This document shows, in pieces, positions 1 through 13,595 of a DNA stretch of 64,000 bases (the stretch's first letter is position 1; each line of letters opens with the position of its first letter). Both the position numbers and the translations under genes were made by a program. The stretch is from JASHPR01 sp963808705 (GTDB lineage: Bacteria > Actinomycetota > Actinomycetes > Streptosporangiales > Streptosporangiaceae), in contig CAWEHB010000016.1 in assembly GCA_963808705.1 (NCBI GenBank), forward strand, positions 558,001 to 622,000, read 5' to 3'. Below the pieces are notes generated by a model. That model was not told the origin of the DNA and did no database searches. It saw only the letters and a program-made list of their open reading frames with translations.

Positions 1-523
1 GCGCGCGAACGGGCTTGCCCCGGCCCTCATTCGCGCCGGTGCCGGGTCCGCCTCGGGGTCCGGCAGGCCGACGGTCGCGGCCCGCCGTGTCGGCTCGGCC
101 GCCACCGCCGGAACGGCCATCCGTGCTCCCCGGGCGGCCGCCGCCACGGCCCGGGCGGCTACTGCCGCCTGAACGGCTGTCACTGCCGCCTGGCCGATCG
201 CTGCCGCCGTCCGGACGCCCGCTGCCGCCGTCCGGACGACCCCGACCACCGCCGGAACGCCCGCTGCCGCCGTCCGGACGACCCCGACCACCGCCGGAAC
301 GCCCGCTGCCGCCGTCCGGACGACCCCGACCACCGCCGGAACGGCCACTGCCACGGCCCGAGCCGGCCGCGCCGGTGCCGGCGGCCCGTCGCGCGCCCGG
401 CCTGCCCGCACCACCCTGGCCGGCCCGGCCTTTCTGGCCAGCACCGGAGCTGGATGCGCGCTGTCCCGCGCCGGCCTGGGGCGGCGAACCGCCGTCCCGC
501 CGCCCGCGCTCGTTCCCGACCAC
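1..523 (-). CDS. Gly/Arg/Ser-rich N-terminus, possible RluB-type pseudouridine synthase (partial)
   Basis: The reading frame is open from a GTG at 523 to the left edge, so only about 174 N-terminal residues are visible. A GGGAG Shine-Dalgarno (530-534) lies six bases before this GTG; an upstream in-frame ATG at 550 lacks one. Everything visible is low complexity (Gly, Arg, Ser, Pro, Asp), including a 14-residue repeat of the type GGGRGRPDGGSGRS. No catalytic domain is in view. Actinobacterial RsuA/RluB-type 23S rRNA pseudouridine synthases often carry such basic glycine-rich N-terminal extensions, and in mycobacteria their gene lies some distance downstream of mpg-tyrS in the same orientation, so that is my best guess. 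It is inference; another RNA-binding protein is possible. Confidence 0.45.
   Translation of the reverse strand, partial: MVGNERGRRDGGSPPQAGAGQRASSSGAGQKGRAGQGGAGRPGARRAAGTGAAGSGRGSGRSGGGRGRPDGGSGRSGGGRGRPDGGSGRSGGGRGRPDGGSGRPDGGSDRPGGSDSRSGGSSRPGRGGGRPGSTDGRSGGGGRADTAGRDRRPAGPRGGPGTGANEGRGKPVRA
221..346 (-). repeat. 42-bp tandem repeat, 3 copies, in frame
   Basis: Three head-to-tail copies of a 42-bp unit start at 221, 263 and 305 and are nearly identical. The unit is 14 codons, so it expands the Gly/Arg-rich N-terminus of the partial minus-strand gene without shifting the frame. There are no unique spacers between units, so this is a coding minisatellite, not a CRISPR array. Confidence 0.85.
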
Positions 524-617
524 TGTCAGCTCCCAGCCCAAGCTAGCCATGCGCGGCAACGCCGGCGCAAGTACCGTAAACCGCTACGAACACACGATAT
601 TTCCAACACGCGGCAGA

Positions 618-660
618 CGTGCTGAGGGCCGCTACCAGCACGGTAGCGGCCCTCAGCACG
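618..660 (-). terminator. rRNA operon terminator hairpin
   Basis: A perfect 19-bp inverted repeat (618-636 with 642-660) encloses a 5-base loop six bases downstream of the 5S rRNA. No U-tract follows on the minus strand, as is common for actinobacterial terminators. Its position and stem strength make it the likely end of the rRNA transcript. Confidence 0.8.
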
Positions 661-665
661 AAGAT

Positions 666-783
666 GTCCGGCGGCGTCCTACTCTCCCACGCGGTCCCCC
701 GCGCAGTACCATCGGCGCTGAAGAGCTTAACTTCCGGGTTCGGAATGGGACCGGGTGTTTCCCCTTCGCCATGGCCACCGAAA
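666..783 (-). rRNA. rrf: 5S ribosomal RNA
   Basis: The minus strand reads GTTTCGGTGGCCATGGCG at the 5' side and ends GAGTAGGACGCCGCCGGAC, with the universally conserved CCGAACCCGGAAG segment between, as in actinobacterial 5S rRNA. Length is about 118 nt; the ends are estimated to within a few bases. It follows the 23S gene after about 77 bases and precedes the 618-660 hairpin. It is a component of the 50S central protuberance. Confidence 0.93.
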
Positions 784-860
784 CTCTATGGAGATGTCAG
801 GTCATAACCGACCGCACCTCGGGAACCGCACAGTGGACGCATGCAAAATCTGTAAGTAGA

Positions 861-5922
<5,062 letters not shown>

Positions 5923-6163
5923 GCCTATATGCAACCGCAGGCACGCTCCGAGGACCGGCCGTGCGGACTGCTGACATGAGAGATGCCTCTTCCGGCTGGC
6001 GGACCAGCCATGGAGACGATCTTGGCGTCCGTCATCAGGGCCAGGCCGTAACCGGCTGGCCCCCGACGGGGGTTGTGCATGTGCACTGGCTTTTAGCACG
6101 CTGTTGAGTTCTCAAGGAGCGGACGCACACCATCCAAGACCTCTCGGTCTTATCCGGGGCAAC
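5923..6163 (-). promoter_or_regulatory. rRNA leader with antitermination/processing motif
   Basis: The leader from the predicted start near 6163 to the 16S 5' end is about 240 nt. It contains CCTTGAGAACTCAACAGCGTGC in two adjoining parts at 6096-6117, a motif highly conserved upstream of actinobacterial 16S genes and partly repeated in the 16S-23S spacer. It is probably a boxA-like antitermination and RNase III processing region. Confidence 0.65.
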
Positions 6164-6198
6164 CCTGCTAACTTACCCGTCCTACCGGACGTTGTCAA
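6163..6198 (-). promoter_or_regulatory. rRNA operon promoter (housekeeping sigma type)
   Basis: Minus strand: -35 TTGACA at 6193-6198, 17-bp spacer, -10 TAAGTT at 6170-6175, with a predicted start near 6163. A perfect -35 and optimal spacing about 240 bases before 16S fit an rRNA P1-type promoter for the principal sigma factor. A second TAAGTT lies at 6211-6216 but lacks a convincing -35, so a tandem upstream promoter is only possible. Confidence 0.75.
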
Positions 6199-6565
6199 CC
6201 GGGTTCGTGAAACTTACCTTGCTTCGTCGAGCATACCTTCACCGAGCCAGCCCGGAAGCCGGGTTTTGCTCGCTGGGGGGGCCTGCTCCGTCCCGGAGAC
6301 CACCGCCTGCAGGCGGGTCGCGTCTACCGGGCAAGACGAAAGATTAGGCAGCAAAGACGATCTTGTCAAATCGCGTGCCTGGCGTGGCGCGCCGGGTCAG
6401 CACGGTCGTGGTACCGACTCAGATGGGGCTGGAACGGGGTCGCCCGGACCGCAGGCAACTCTGCTTCCGCCGCTGGTCATGGGCCTGCACGCCGTTGCGC
6501 CGGCGGGCCTGGCGCCGATCTCTTCCCGCTAGCCCGCGGGTGGGCGAGCGGGTGGGCCGGGCCAG

Positions 6566-6620
6566 CCGTGATCGTGGTTGATCGTGCCCCGCATAGGTAA
6601 CGAATCAACCACGATCACGG
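6566..6620. repeat. Inverted repeat with GATCGTGG-type arms
   Basis: A perfect 17-bp inverted repeat (6566-6582 with 6604-6620; arm CCGTGATCGTGGTTGAT) surrounds a 21-base loop. It resembles two further palindromes with GATC arms at 8798-8852 and 10457-10499 and may belong to a dispersed REP-like family. It lies too far (214 bases) from the tyrS stop to be its only terminator. Confidence 0.7.
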
Positions 6621-6670
6621 AAAGAGCCCCGGGCACACCCCGGCCCTGCGCGCCCAGGGGGCCGGGCCGA

Positions 6671-6742
6671 GCCTGGCCACCCCCGCCCGGCGGGCCAGGC
6701 GGGGACGACGGAGCCCTGGCCACCCCCGCCCGGCGGGCCAGG
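6671..6742. repeat. Tandem pair of GC-rich hairpins downstream of tyrS
   Basis: Nearly the same sequence, CCTGGCCACCCCCGCC followed by CGGCGGGCCAGG, occurs twice at a spacing of about 43 bases. Each copy folds through CCTGGC and GCCAGG arms, and each is followed by GGACGACGGAG. Two stacked stable hairpins after tyrS suggest a duplicated terminator. Confidence 0.6.
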
Positions 6743-6833
6743 CCGCCCGCCCAGGAGCAGGGACGACGGAGTCCTGCCTGGCCGCCGTGCGGGGGTGGGC
6801 GGGCCTTGGTCCTGGTACCTCGCCTGGCTGCCG

Positions 6834-8111
6834 TCAGCCGGCCTGGACCTCGACCCCCCCGACGGTGCGCTTGCCGCGCCGCAACACCAGGAACCGGCCG
6901 TGCAGCAGGTCGCTGGCCTGCGGCACCGCGTCCTGATCGGTCACCTTGACGTTGTTCAGGTAGGCACCGCCCTCCGCGATCGCCCGCCGGGCCGCGGACT
7001 TGCTCGGCGCGATGCCCGTGGCGGCCATCAGGTCGGCGACGGGGGGCAGCGGGTCGCCGGCCCGCAGCGTGACCGATGGCACCTCGGCCAGGGCCGCCGC
7101 CAGGGTCCGTTCGTCTAGGGCCCGCAGGTCCCCCTGGCCGAAGAGCGCCTCGCTGGCGGCTACCGCCCGGACGAGTTCCTCGTCACCGTGCACGAGGATG
7201 GTGACGTCCTCGGCGAGCATTCGCTGCGCGATGCGCGCCGCGGGCCGCTCGGCGGTTTCCCGCTCCAGGTCCTCGATCTCCTCACGGCTGCGGAACGTGA
7301 ACACCCGCAGCAGGCTGGGCACCTCGGCGTCGGACCGGTTGATCCAGAACTGGTAGAACGCGTACGGGCTCGTCAGGTCGGGGCTCAGCCAGACCGCCTC
7401 GCCCTCGGTCTTCCCGTACTTGGTCCCGTCCGGCTTGGTGATCAGCGGCGTGGCCAGGGCGTGGACCACGTCCCCGGCGACCCGCCGGATCAGGTCGACG
7501 CCCGATACCAGGTTGCCCCACTGGTCGCTGCCGCCGAGTTGGAGCGAGCAGCCGTACCGCCGGTGCAGTTCCAGGTAGTCGTTGGCCTGCAGGACCTGGT
7601 AACTGAACTCGGTGAAGCTGATCCCGCCCGCCTCGAGCCGGGCCCGGACCACCTCACGGGAGAGCATCTGGTTCACCGGGAAGTGCTTGCCGATGCCGCG
7701 CAGGAAGTCCAGGGCGAGCAGGTCCCCGGTCCAGTCCAGGTTGCTGACCAGCAGCGCGCTCGCCGGGCCCGGCTCGAAGTCCAGGTACTGGCTCACCTCG
7801 CGCCGGATCCGCCCTACCCAATCCGCGACCACCTCGCGGGAGTTCAGCACCCGCTCCGCCGACTTGCCGCTGGGGTCGCCGATCAGCCCGGTCGCACCGC
7901 CGACCAGCCCGATCGGCCGGTGGCCGACGAGCTGCAGGCGCCGCATGGTCAGCAGCAGCACCAGGTTCCCGATGTGCAGCCCGGGGGCGGTCGGGTCGAA
8001 TCCGCCGTAGAACGTGACCTGGCTGGTGTCCAGGGCCTTGCGCAGGTCGTGCAGGTCGGTGGACACGGCAATCAGGCCGCGCCAGTTCAGGTCGTCGATG
8101 ATGTCGGTCAC
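6834..8111 (-). CDS. tyrS: Tyrosyl-tRNA synthetase
   Basis: Charges tRNA-Tyr with tyrosine in the cytoplasm. The 425-residue product is a class I synthetase of the bacterial TyrS type: HIGH-type signature HIGN at residues 46-49 (PGLHIGNLV), KMSKS-type loop KYGKT at about 231-235, tyrosine-binding segment near LGGSDQWGN, and a C-terminal S4 RNA-binding domain (about 360-420). The start is a GTG at 8111 overlapping the mpg stop as GTGA, so translation is probably coupled to mpg. The reading frame stays open far upstream, but that portion has no synthetase similarity and overlaps mpg. This is the last gene of the argC-to-tyrS run. The mpg-tyrS pairing also occurs in mycobacteria. Confidence 0.96.
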   Translation of the reverse strand: MTDIIDDLNWRGLIAVSTDLHDLRKALDTSQVTFYGGFDPTAPGLHIGNLVLLLTMRRLQLVGHRPIGLVGGATGLIGDPSGKSAERVLNSREVVADWVGRIRREVSQYLDFEPGPASALLVSNLDWTGDLLALDFLRGIGKHFPVNQMLSREVVRARLEAGGISFTEFSYQVLQANDYLELHRRYGCSLQLGGSDQWGNLVSGVDLIRRVAGDVVHALATPLITKPDGTKYGKTEGEAVWLSPDLTSPYAFYQFWINRSDAEVPSLLRVFTFRSREEIEDLERETAERPAARIAQRMLAEDVTILVHGDEELVRAVAASEALFGQGDLRALDERTLAAALAEVPSVTLRAGDPLPPVADLMAATGIAPSKSAARRAIAEGGAYLNNVKVTDQDAVPQASDLLHGRFLVLRRGKRTVGGVEVQAG

Positions 8112-8782
8112 GGAGGAATAGTCCCACTCGCACGGCCCGGACCGGTAACCGGTTTCGGCCGGGTGCGCCGCGGGACGTACGCCCGGTAGGGCGAGACGGT
8201 GGGCTCGCCGGTGATCCAGAACCGCCAGGCCACGTCCGCGGCGCGGCTGACGCCGACCCGGGGGCCGCGGCTGATGCTGGCCGCGGGCACGGGCGCCGGC
8301 GCGGCCAGGGCCCGCAGCGGCGAGGCGGGATCGGATGCGTCCGCGCCGTCGTGCGAGCGGTCGACACACAGCGCCTCGCAGAGCCGGGCCGGGCCGCGGG
8401 CCAGGTCGACCTCTCGCGGGGCGCCCCGCGAGAGGCGCCGGGCCCGCCGGGCCGTGGCCAGCGGCACCCCGTCGATGACCCGCCCGGCGCGCAGCAGCAC
8501 CGCCGATGCGCCGTGCTCCGGCCGGCAGACCAGGTTCATGCAGAAGTGCATGCCGTAGGTGAAGTACACGTAGACGTGGCCGGGCGGGCCGAACATCACC
8601 GCGTTGCGGGCGGTCCGGCCGCGGTACGCGTGCGAGGCGGGATCGGCCTGGCCGTCGTACGCCTCGACCTCGGTCAGCATGACCGCGACCAGGCCCTCCG
8701 GGGTCTCGTGCGCGATCACGCAGCCCAGCAGGTCCGGGGCCACCTGCACGGACGGGCGCGCGAAGAAGTCCCGCGGCAGCAC
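8108..8782 (-). CDS. mpg: 3-methyladenine DNA glycosylase (AAG/MPG family)
   Basis: Excises alkylated purines in base-excision repair. From the GTG at 8782 it is 224 residues, the normal family length. It carries the family core: EVEAYDG (38-44), DPASHAYRG (47-55), RTARN (56-60) and MFGPPGHVYVYFTYGMH (63-79), including the intercalating-Tyr/active-site Glu region. The frame stays open to an ATG at 9007 (299 residues), but the extra 75 residues come from a 39-bp tandem repeat and a palindrome and lack family similarity; I therefore prefer the later GTG, though its Shine-Dalgarno is weak. Its stop overlaps tyrS (GTGA). Confidence 0.9.
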   Translation of the reverse strand: MLPRDFFARPSVQVAPDLLGCVIAHETPEGLVAVMLTEVEAYDGQADPASHAYRGRTARNAVMFGPPGHVYVYFTYGMHFCMNLVCRPEHGASAVLLRAGRVIDGVPLATARRARRLSRGAPREVDLARGPARLCEALCVDRSHDGADASDPASPLRALAAPAPVPAASISRGPRVGVSRAADVAWRFWITGEPTVSPYRAYVPRRTRPKPVTGPGRASGTIPP

Positions 8783-8797
8783 CTCGGTGCCGGCCGA

Positions 8798-8852
8798 CCA
8801 TGATCGTGCAGACTTTTGTCCGCCATCTGGCAAAAACCCTACGTGATCATGG
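8798..8852. repeat. Palindrome with CCATGATC / GATCATGG arms
   Basis: Arms CCATGATC (8798-8805) and GATCATGG (8845-8852) pair perfectly. Inner segments (ACTTTTG against CAAAAACCC) pair partly, so the whole 55 bases can fold. It sits just upstream of the preferred mpg start. It shares its arm sequence with 10457-10499. Confidence 0.65.
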
Positions 8853-8861
8853 AAATCGGCG

Positions 8862-9000
8862 GCGGGCGGGTGGGGGGCGCGGTCGTCGGGGGGGCGGGGG
8901 GCGGGCGGGTCGGGGGCGCGGTCGTCGGGGCCGCGGAGGGCGGGCGGGTCGGAGGCGGGGTCGTCGGGGCCGCGGGGGGCGGGCGGGTCGGGGGCGCGGG
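8862..9000. repeat. 39-bp tandem repeat upstream of mpg
   Basis: About three and a half copies of a 39-bp G-rich unit (GCGGGCGGGT starts at 8862, 8901, 8940 and 8979). On the minus strand it would encode a 13-residue Asp/Arg/Pro repeat if mpg began at 9007. It fills the argH-mpg gap. Confidence 0.8.
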
Positions 9001-9018
9001 GGGTCATGCGAGGGCCAG

Positions 9019-10440
9019 TCAGCCGGCGGCCCAGGCCGCCTGCTCGTCCACGGCGGCGCGTAGCTGGGTCAGCTGCTCGGCTACCCGGTCCGGGGCCGTG
9101 CCGCCCGGGCTCCGCCGGGCCGCCAGCGCGCCCGGCACGGTCAGCACCTCGCGCACGTCAGGGGTCAGCTGCGGCGAGACCCGGGCCAGGTCGGCGTCGC
9201 TCACATCGGCCAGCTCGCAGTCGTGCACCTGGCACCAGACCACGAGATGGCCCACGACCTCGTGCGCCTCGCGGAACGGGACCCCGCGCCGGACCAGCAG
9301 CTCGGCCAGGTCGGTGGCGAGCGCGTGGCCGCTGGCGGCGCCCGCGGCGATCCGCTCCGAGTTGAAGCGCAGGGTGGCGACCAGCCCGGCCATCGCGGGC
9401 AGCACCAGCAGCAGCGTGTCCACCGCGTCGAAGACCGGCTCCTTGTCCTCCTGCAGGTCACGGTCGTAGGCCAGGGGCAGGCCCTTGAGCATGGCCAGCA
9501 GCCCGGTCAGCCCGCCGATCAGCCGGCCTGCCTTGCCGCGGGCCAGCTCGGCCACGTCCGGGTTCTTCTTCTGCGGCATGATCGACGAACCGGTCGCGTA
9601 GGCGTCGTCGATCTCGGCCCAGCCGAACTCGTGCGACGACCACAGCACGACCTCCTCGCCGAGCCGGGACAGGTGCACGCCGAGTAGCGCCGCGGCAAAG
9701 CAGAACTCGGCGGCGAAGTCACGGTCGCTGACCGCGTCGATCGAGTTGCCGAACGCGGCGGCAAAGCCCAGCTCGGCCGCGACCGCCTCCGGGTCGAGCG
9801 GCAGCGACGAGCCGGCCAGCGCGCCGGCGCCGAGCGGGCTCACCGCCGCCCGGCTGTCCCAGTCCCGGAGCCGGCCCCAGTCGCGGGCGAAGGCCTGGAC
9901 GTGCGCGAGCAGCTGGTGCGCCAGCAGCACCGGCTGGGCGTGCTGCAGGTGCGTCATCCCGGGCGCGGGCGTGCCCAGGTGCCGCTGCGCCTGGTCCATC
10001 AGGGCCAGCTCCAGCTCGGTCAGCCGCGAAACGACGAGCCGGACGTGGTCGCGCAGGTAGAGCCGCAGGTCGGTGGCGATCTGGTCGTTGCGGCTGCGGC
10101 CGGCCCGGAGCTTGCCGGCCAGCGACCCGGCCCGCTCGAGCAGGCCCCGCTCCAGCGCCGTGTGCACGTCCTCGTCGGTGGCCGCCGGGCGGAACCGGCC
10201 GGTCCGGCACGCCTCGTCGAGGTCGTCGAGCGCGGCCAGCATCCGGGCCAGCTCGGCCTCGTCCAGCAGCCCGGCCCGGTGCAGCACCCGGGCGTGCGCC
10301 CGGGACGCAAGCAGGTCGTAGGCGGCCAGCCGCCAGTCGAACTGCACGCTGACCGACAGCCGGGCCAGCGCCTCCGCCGGGCCGGACTCGAACCGGCCGC
10401 CCCACAGCCGGACCGGCGGCGCGGCATCCTCGTCACCCAC
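9019..10440 (-). CDS. argH: Argininosuccinate lyase
   Basis: Last step of arginine synthesis: cleaves argininosuccinate to arginine and fumarate. The 473-residue product belongs to the fumarase/aspartase superfamily: opening block LWGGRF, SRNDQIATD, TPAPGMTHLQHAQP and the signature GSSIMPQKKNP (about 283-293), whose mobile loop supplies the catalytic serine. I chose GTG at 10440 because GGAGAGGAG lies just before it and the resulting N-terminus (MGDEDAAPPVRLWGGRF) matches the family; the frame is open to 10473. It lies downstream of argG after a 111-base gap holding a palindrome. Confidence 0.95.
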   Translation of the reverse strand: MGDEDAAPPVRLWGGRFESGPAEALARLSVSVQFDWRLAAYDLLASRAHARVLHRAGLLDEAELARMLAALDDLDEACRTGRFRPAATDEDVHTALERGLLERAGSLAGKLRAGRSRNDQIATDLRLYLRDHVRLVVSRLTELELALMDQAQRHLGTPAPGMTHLQHAQPVLLAHQLLAHVQAFARDWGRLRDWDSRAAVSPLGAGALAGSSLPLDPEAVAAELGFAAAFGNSIDAVSDRDFAAEFCFAAALLGVHLSRLGEEVVLWSSHEFGWAEIDDAYATGSSIMPQKKNPDVAELARGKAGRLIGGLTGLLAMLKGLPLAYDRDLQEDKEPVFDAVDTLLLVLPAMAGLVATLRFNSERIAAGAASGHALATDLAELLVRRGVPFREAHEVVGHLVVWCQVHDCELADVSDADLARVSPQLTPDVREVLTVPGALAARRSPGGTAPDRVAEQLTQLRAAVDEQAAWAAG

Positions 10441-10456
10441 GGCGCTCCTCTCCCTC

Positions 10457-10499
10457 TTCATGATCAGGCGCATTGTGCCAGACGGCCACGATCATGGAA
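10457..10499. repeat. Palindrome between argH and argG
   Basis: Arms CATGATC (10459-10465) and GATCATGG (10490-10497) flank a GC-rich loop with its own short complementarity. Same arm sequence as 8798-8852. It overlaps the start region of argH, so it could affect argH translation or message stability. Confidence 0.6.
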
Positions 10500-10551
10500 G
10501 AGGATCCCGGAACGCGAACGCCACGCCGCCGGCCCGGCCAGGCCGGCGGGC

Positions 10552-11754
10552 CTAGCCGGCCACCTTCCGGTCTCGGTCCGCGGCGATCTTGCTGGGCAGG
10601 CCCCACAGTTCCACGAAGCCCTTGGCCAGCCGCTGGTCGAACATGTCACCGGTGTCGTAGGTGGCCAGCGCGTAGTCGTACAGCCCCGCCGGGCTGCGGC
10701 GCCCGGTCACCACCGCCCGGCCGCCGTGCAGCCGGAGCCTGACCTCTCCGGTCACGTGCTGGGAGGCCGTCGTCATGAACGCCTCCAGCGCGCGCCGCAG
10801 CGGCGAGAACCACAGCCCGTCGTAGACCAGCTCGGTCCAGCGCTGCTCGGCCTGCCGCTTGAACCGGGCCAGGTCGAGCTCCATGCATACGCTCTCGAGC
10901 TCGGCGTGCGCGGTGATCAGGGCGATGGCTCCCGGTGCCTCGTAGATCTCCCGGCTCTTGATCCCGACCAGCCGGTCCTCGACCATGTCGATCCGGCCGA
11001 CTCCGTGCGCCCCGGCGAGCGCGTTCAGCTCGGTGATGATCTGCAGCGGGGTCAGCGGCCGGCCGTCGAGGGCCGCCGGGAGGCCGTCCGCGAACGAGAT
11101 CGTGACCTCCTCCGGCTCCTTGGGCAGCGCCGGGTCGCTGGTGTACCCCCAGACGTCGTCGTGCGGCGCCTCCCAGATGTCCTCCAGGTGCCCGGTCTCG
11201 CAGCTGCGGCCCCACAGGTTCTGGTCGATCGAGTACGGCGAGCGCGACGTGACGTTGATCGGCAGTCCCTTGTCGGCGGCGAACGCGATCGCCTTGTCCC
11301 TGGTCATCCCGGAGTCGCGGACCGGAGCCAAGACCTTCACCTCCGGGGCGAGGCAGGCCAGGCCCACCTCGAACCGCACCTGGTCGTTGCCCTTGCCGGT
11401 GCAGCCGTGCGCGACCATGCCGGCTCCGCGCTCGCGCGCCACCCGGGCCAGGTGCTTCGCGATCAGCGGCCGGGACAGCGCGGACACCAGCGGGTAGCGG
11501 TCCATGTACAGCGCGTTGGCCCGCAGCGCCGGCATGCAGTACTCGGCGGCGAACTCCGCCCGCACGTCGGCGACCACGGCGTCGGCCGCGCCGCAGGCCA
11601 GCGCGCGCTCGCGGATCGTGTCCAGGTCCTCGCCGCCCTGGCCGACGTCCACCGCGAGGGCGATGACCTCGCCGCCGGTCTGCTCGGCGATCCACCCGAT
11701 GGCCACCGAGGTGTCCAGGCCGCCCGAGTAGGCGAGGACGATGCGTTCGGTCAT
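10552..11754 (-). CDS. argG: Argininosuccinate synthase
   Basis: Condenses citrulline and aspartate with ATP to argininosuccinate. The 400-residue length is standard. The N-type ATP pyrophosphatase loop AYSGGLDTS is at residues 8-16, followed by VDVGQGGEDL; later VAHGCTGKGNDQVRFE and SPYSIDQNLWGRSCE are typical of the family. ATG start with GGGAGGA upstream. It is separated from argR by 66 bases that contain a duplicated copy of the argR 3' end. Confidence 0.97.
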   Translation of the reverse strand: MTERIVLAYSGGLDTSVAIGWIAEQTGGEVIALAVDVGQGGEDLDTIRERALACGAADAVVADVRAEFAAEYCMPALRANALYMDRYPLVSALSRPLIAKHLARVARERGAGMVAHGCTGKGNDQVRFEVGLACLAPEVKVLAPVRDSGMTRDKAIAFAADKGLPINVTSRSPYSIDQNLWGRSCETGHLEDIWEAPHDDVWGYTSDPALPKEPEEVTISFADGLPAALDGRPLTPLQIITELNALAGAHGVGRIDMVEDRLVGIKSREIYEAPGAIALITAHAELESVCMELDLARFKRQAEQRWTELVYDGLWFSPLRRALEAFMTTASQHVTGEVRLRLHGGRAVVTGRRSPAGLYDYALATYDTGDMFDQRLAKGFVELWGLPSKIAADRDRKVAG

Positions 11755-11795
11755 GTATTCCTCCCTCAGCTCCCCCGGTCAGGAGGAGTGCTCAT

Positions 11796-11842
11796 CTCAC
11801 TGGTGGCTGTGCCGGTCGTCTCACTGGTGACTGTGCCGGTCG
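11796..11842. repeat. 24-bp tandem duplication of the argR 3' end
   Basis: Two 23-base copies (11796-11818 and 11820-11842) differ at one position. The second contains the argR C-terminus and stop, the first lies just after the stop. It looks like a small tandem duplication that left a spare copy of the last codons (RHSHQ-stop). Confidence 0.75.
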
Positions 11843-12389
11843 GCCAGCCGCAGCAGCGCGCGGGCCAGGTCCGCCCCGCCCGCCGGGTCCCGCGCGATGA
11901 CCAGCACGGTGTCGTCGCCCGCCACCGTGCCGAGGATGGACGGCCAGGCCGAGTGGTCGAGCACCGACGCCAGGAACTGCGCGGCCCCGGCCGGCGTGCG
12001 CAGCACCACCAGGTTGGCGCTCGCCTCGGCCGCGACCAGCAGTTCGGCGGCCACCCGCGCCAGCCGGCCCGACGGGGCGGCGGCCAGGTCGGCGGGATCC
12101 CCGGGTGCCCCGGGCGGGGCGTCGCCGGCCTCGGCCAGGCCGCCCGGCAGGGAGCCGGGGCCGCCCGCCTCGCCCGGCAGCGCGTACACCAGTCCGCCGT
12201 CGGCGGCGCGCAACCGCACCGCCCCGAGTTCCTCCAGATCCCGGGAGAGCGTCGCCTGGGTGACCCGCACCCCGCGCTGGCCCAGCCGTTCGGCGAGTTC
12301 CTCCTGGGACCGGACCGGCGGGTCGGCGTGGGCCAGGATCGCGGCGATCTGCGCGTGCCGCGCGGTCTTGGTGGCCGGGCTGACGGTGC

Positions 12390-12393
<4 letters not shown>
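11821..12393 (-). CDS. argR: Arginine repressor
   Basis: Hexameric, arginine-dependent repressor of arginine genes. The 190-residue protein has the N-terminal winged helix (about 10-75; ILAHADPPVRSQEELAERL, then VTQATLSRDLEELGAVR), a Gly/Pro-rich linker of about 30 residues (80-115) longer than in most homologues, and a C-terminal arginine-binding/oligomerisation domain with VLRTPAGAAQFLA and GTVAGDDTVLVIAR. GTG start at 12393 overlaps the argD stop (GTGA), implying coupling. Its presumed target is the ARG-box pair upstream of argC (18199-18232), which would make the operon autoregulated. Confidence 0.93.

Positions 12394-13591
<1,198 letters not shown>

Positions 13592-13595
<4 letters not shown>

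Larger units (their letters stand above)
6199..6833. other. Non-coding stretch between rRNA promoter and tyrS
   Basis: About 630 bases without a convincing gene. From 6241 to 6560 I see no conserved coding pattern. Beyond that it holds a long inverted repeat (6566-6620) and a duplicated hairpin (6671-6742), the likely transcription end of the arg-mpg-tyrS transcript. Confidence 0.6.

Noticed and set aside
221..346. CRISPR-like tandem array
   Set aside because: No unique spacers; the repeats are contiguous, multiples of 3 and lie in an open frame.
6220..6245. Second upstream rRNA promoter
   Set aside because: A TAAGTT -10 is present at 6211-6216 but no acceptable -35 lies 16-18 bases upstream.
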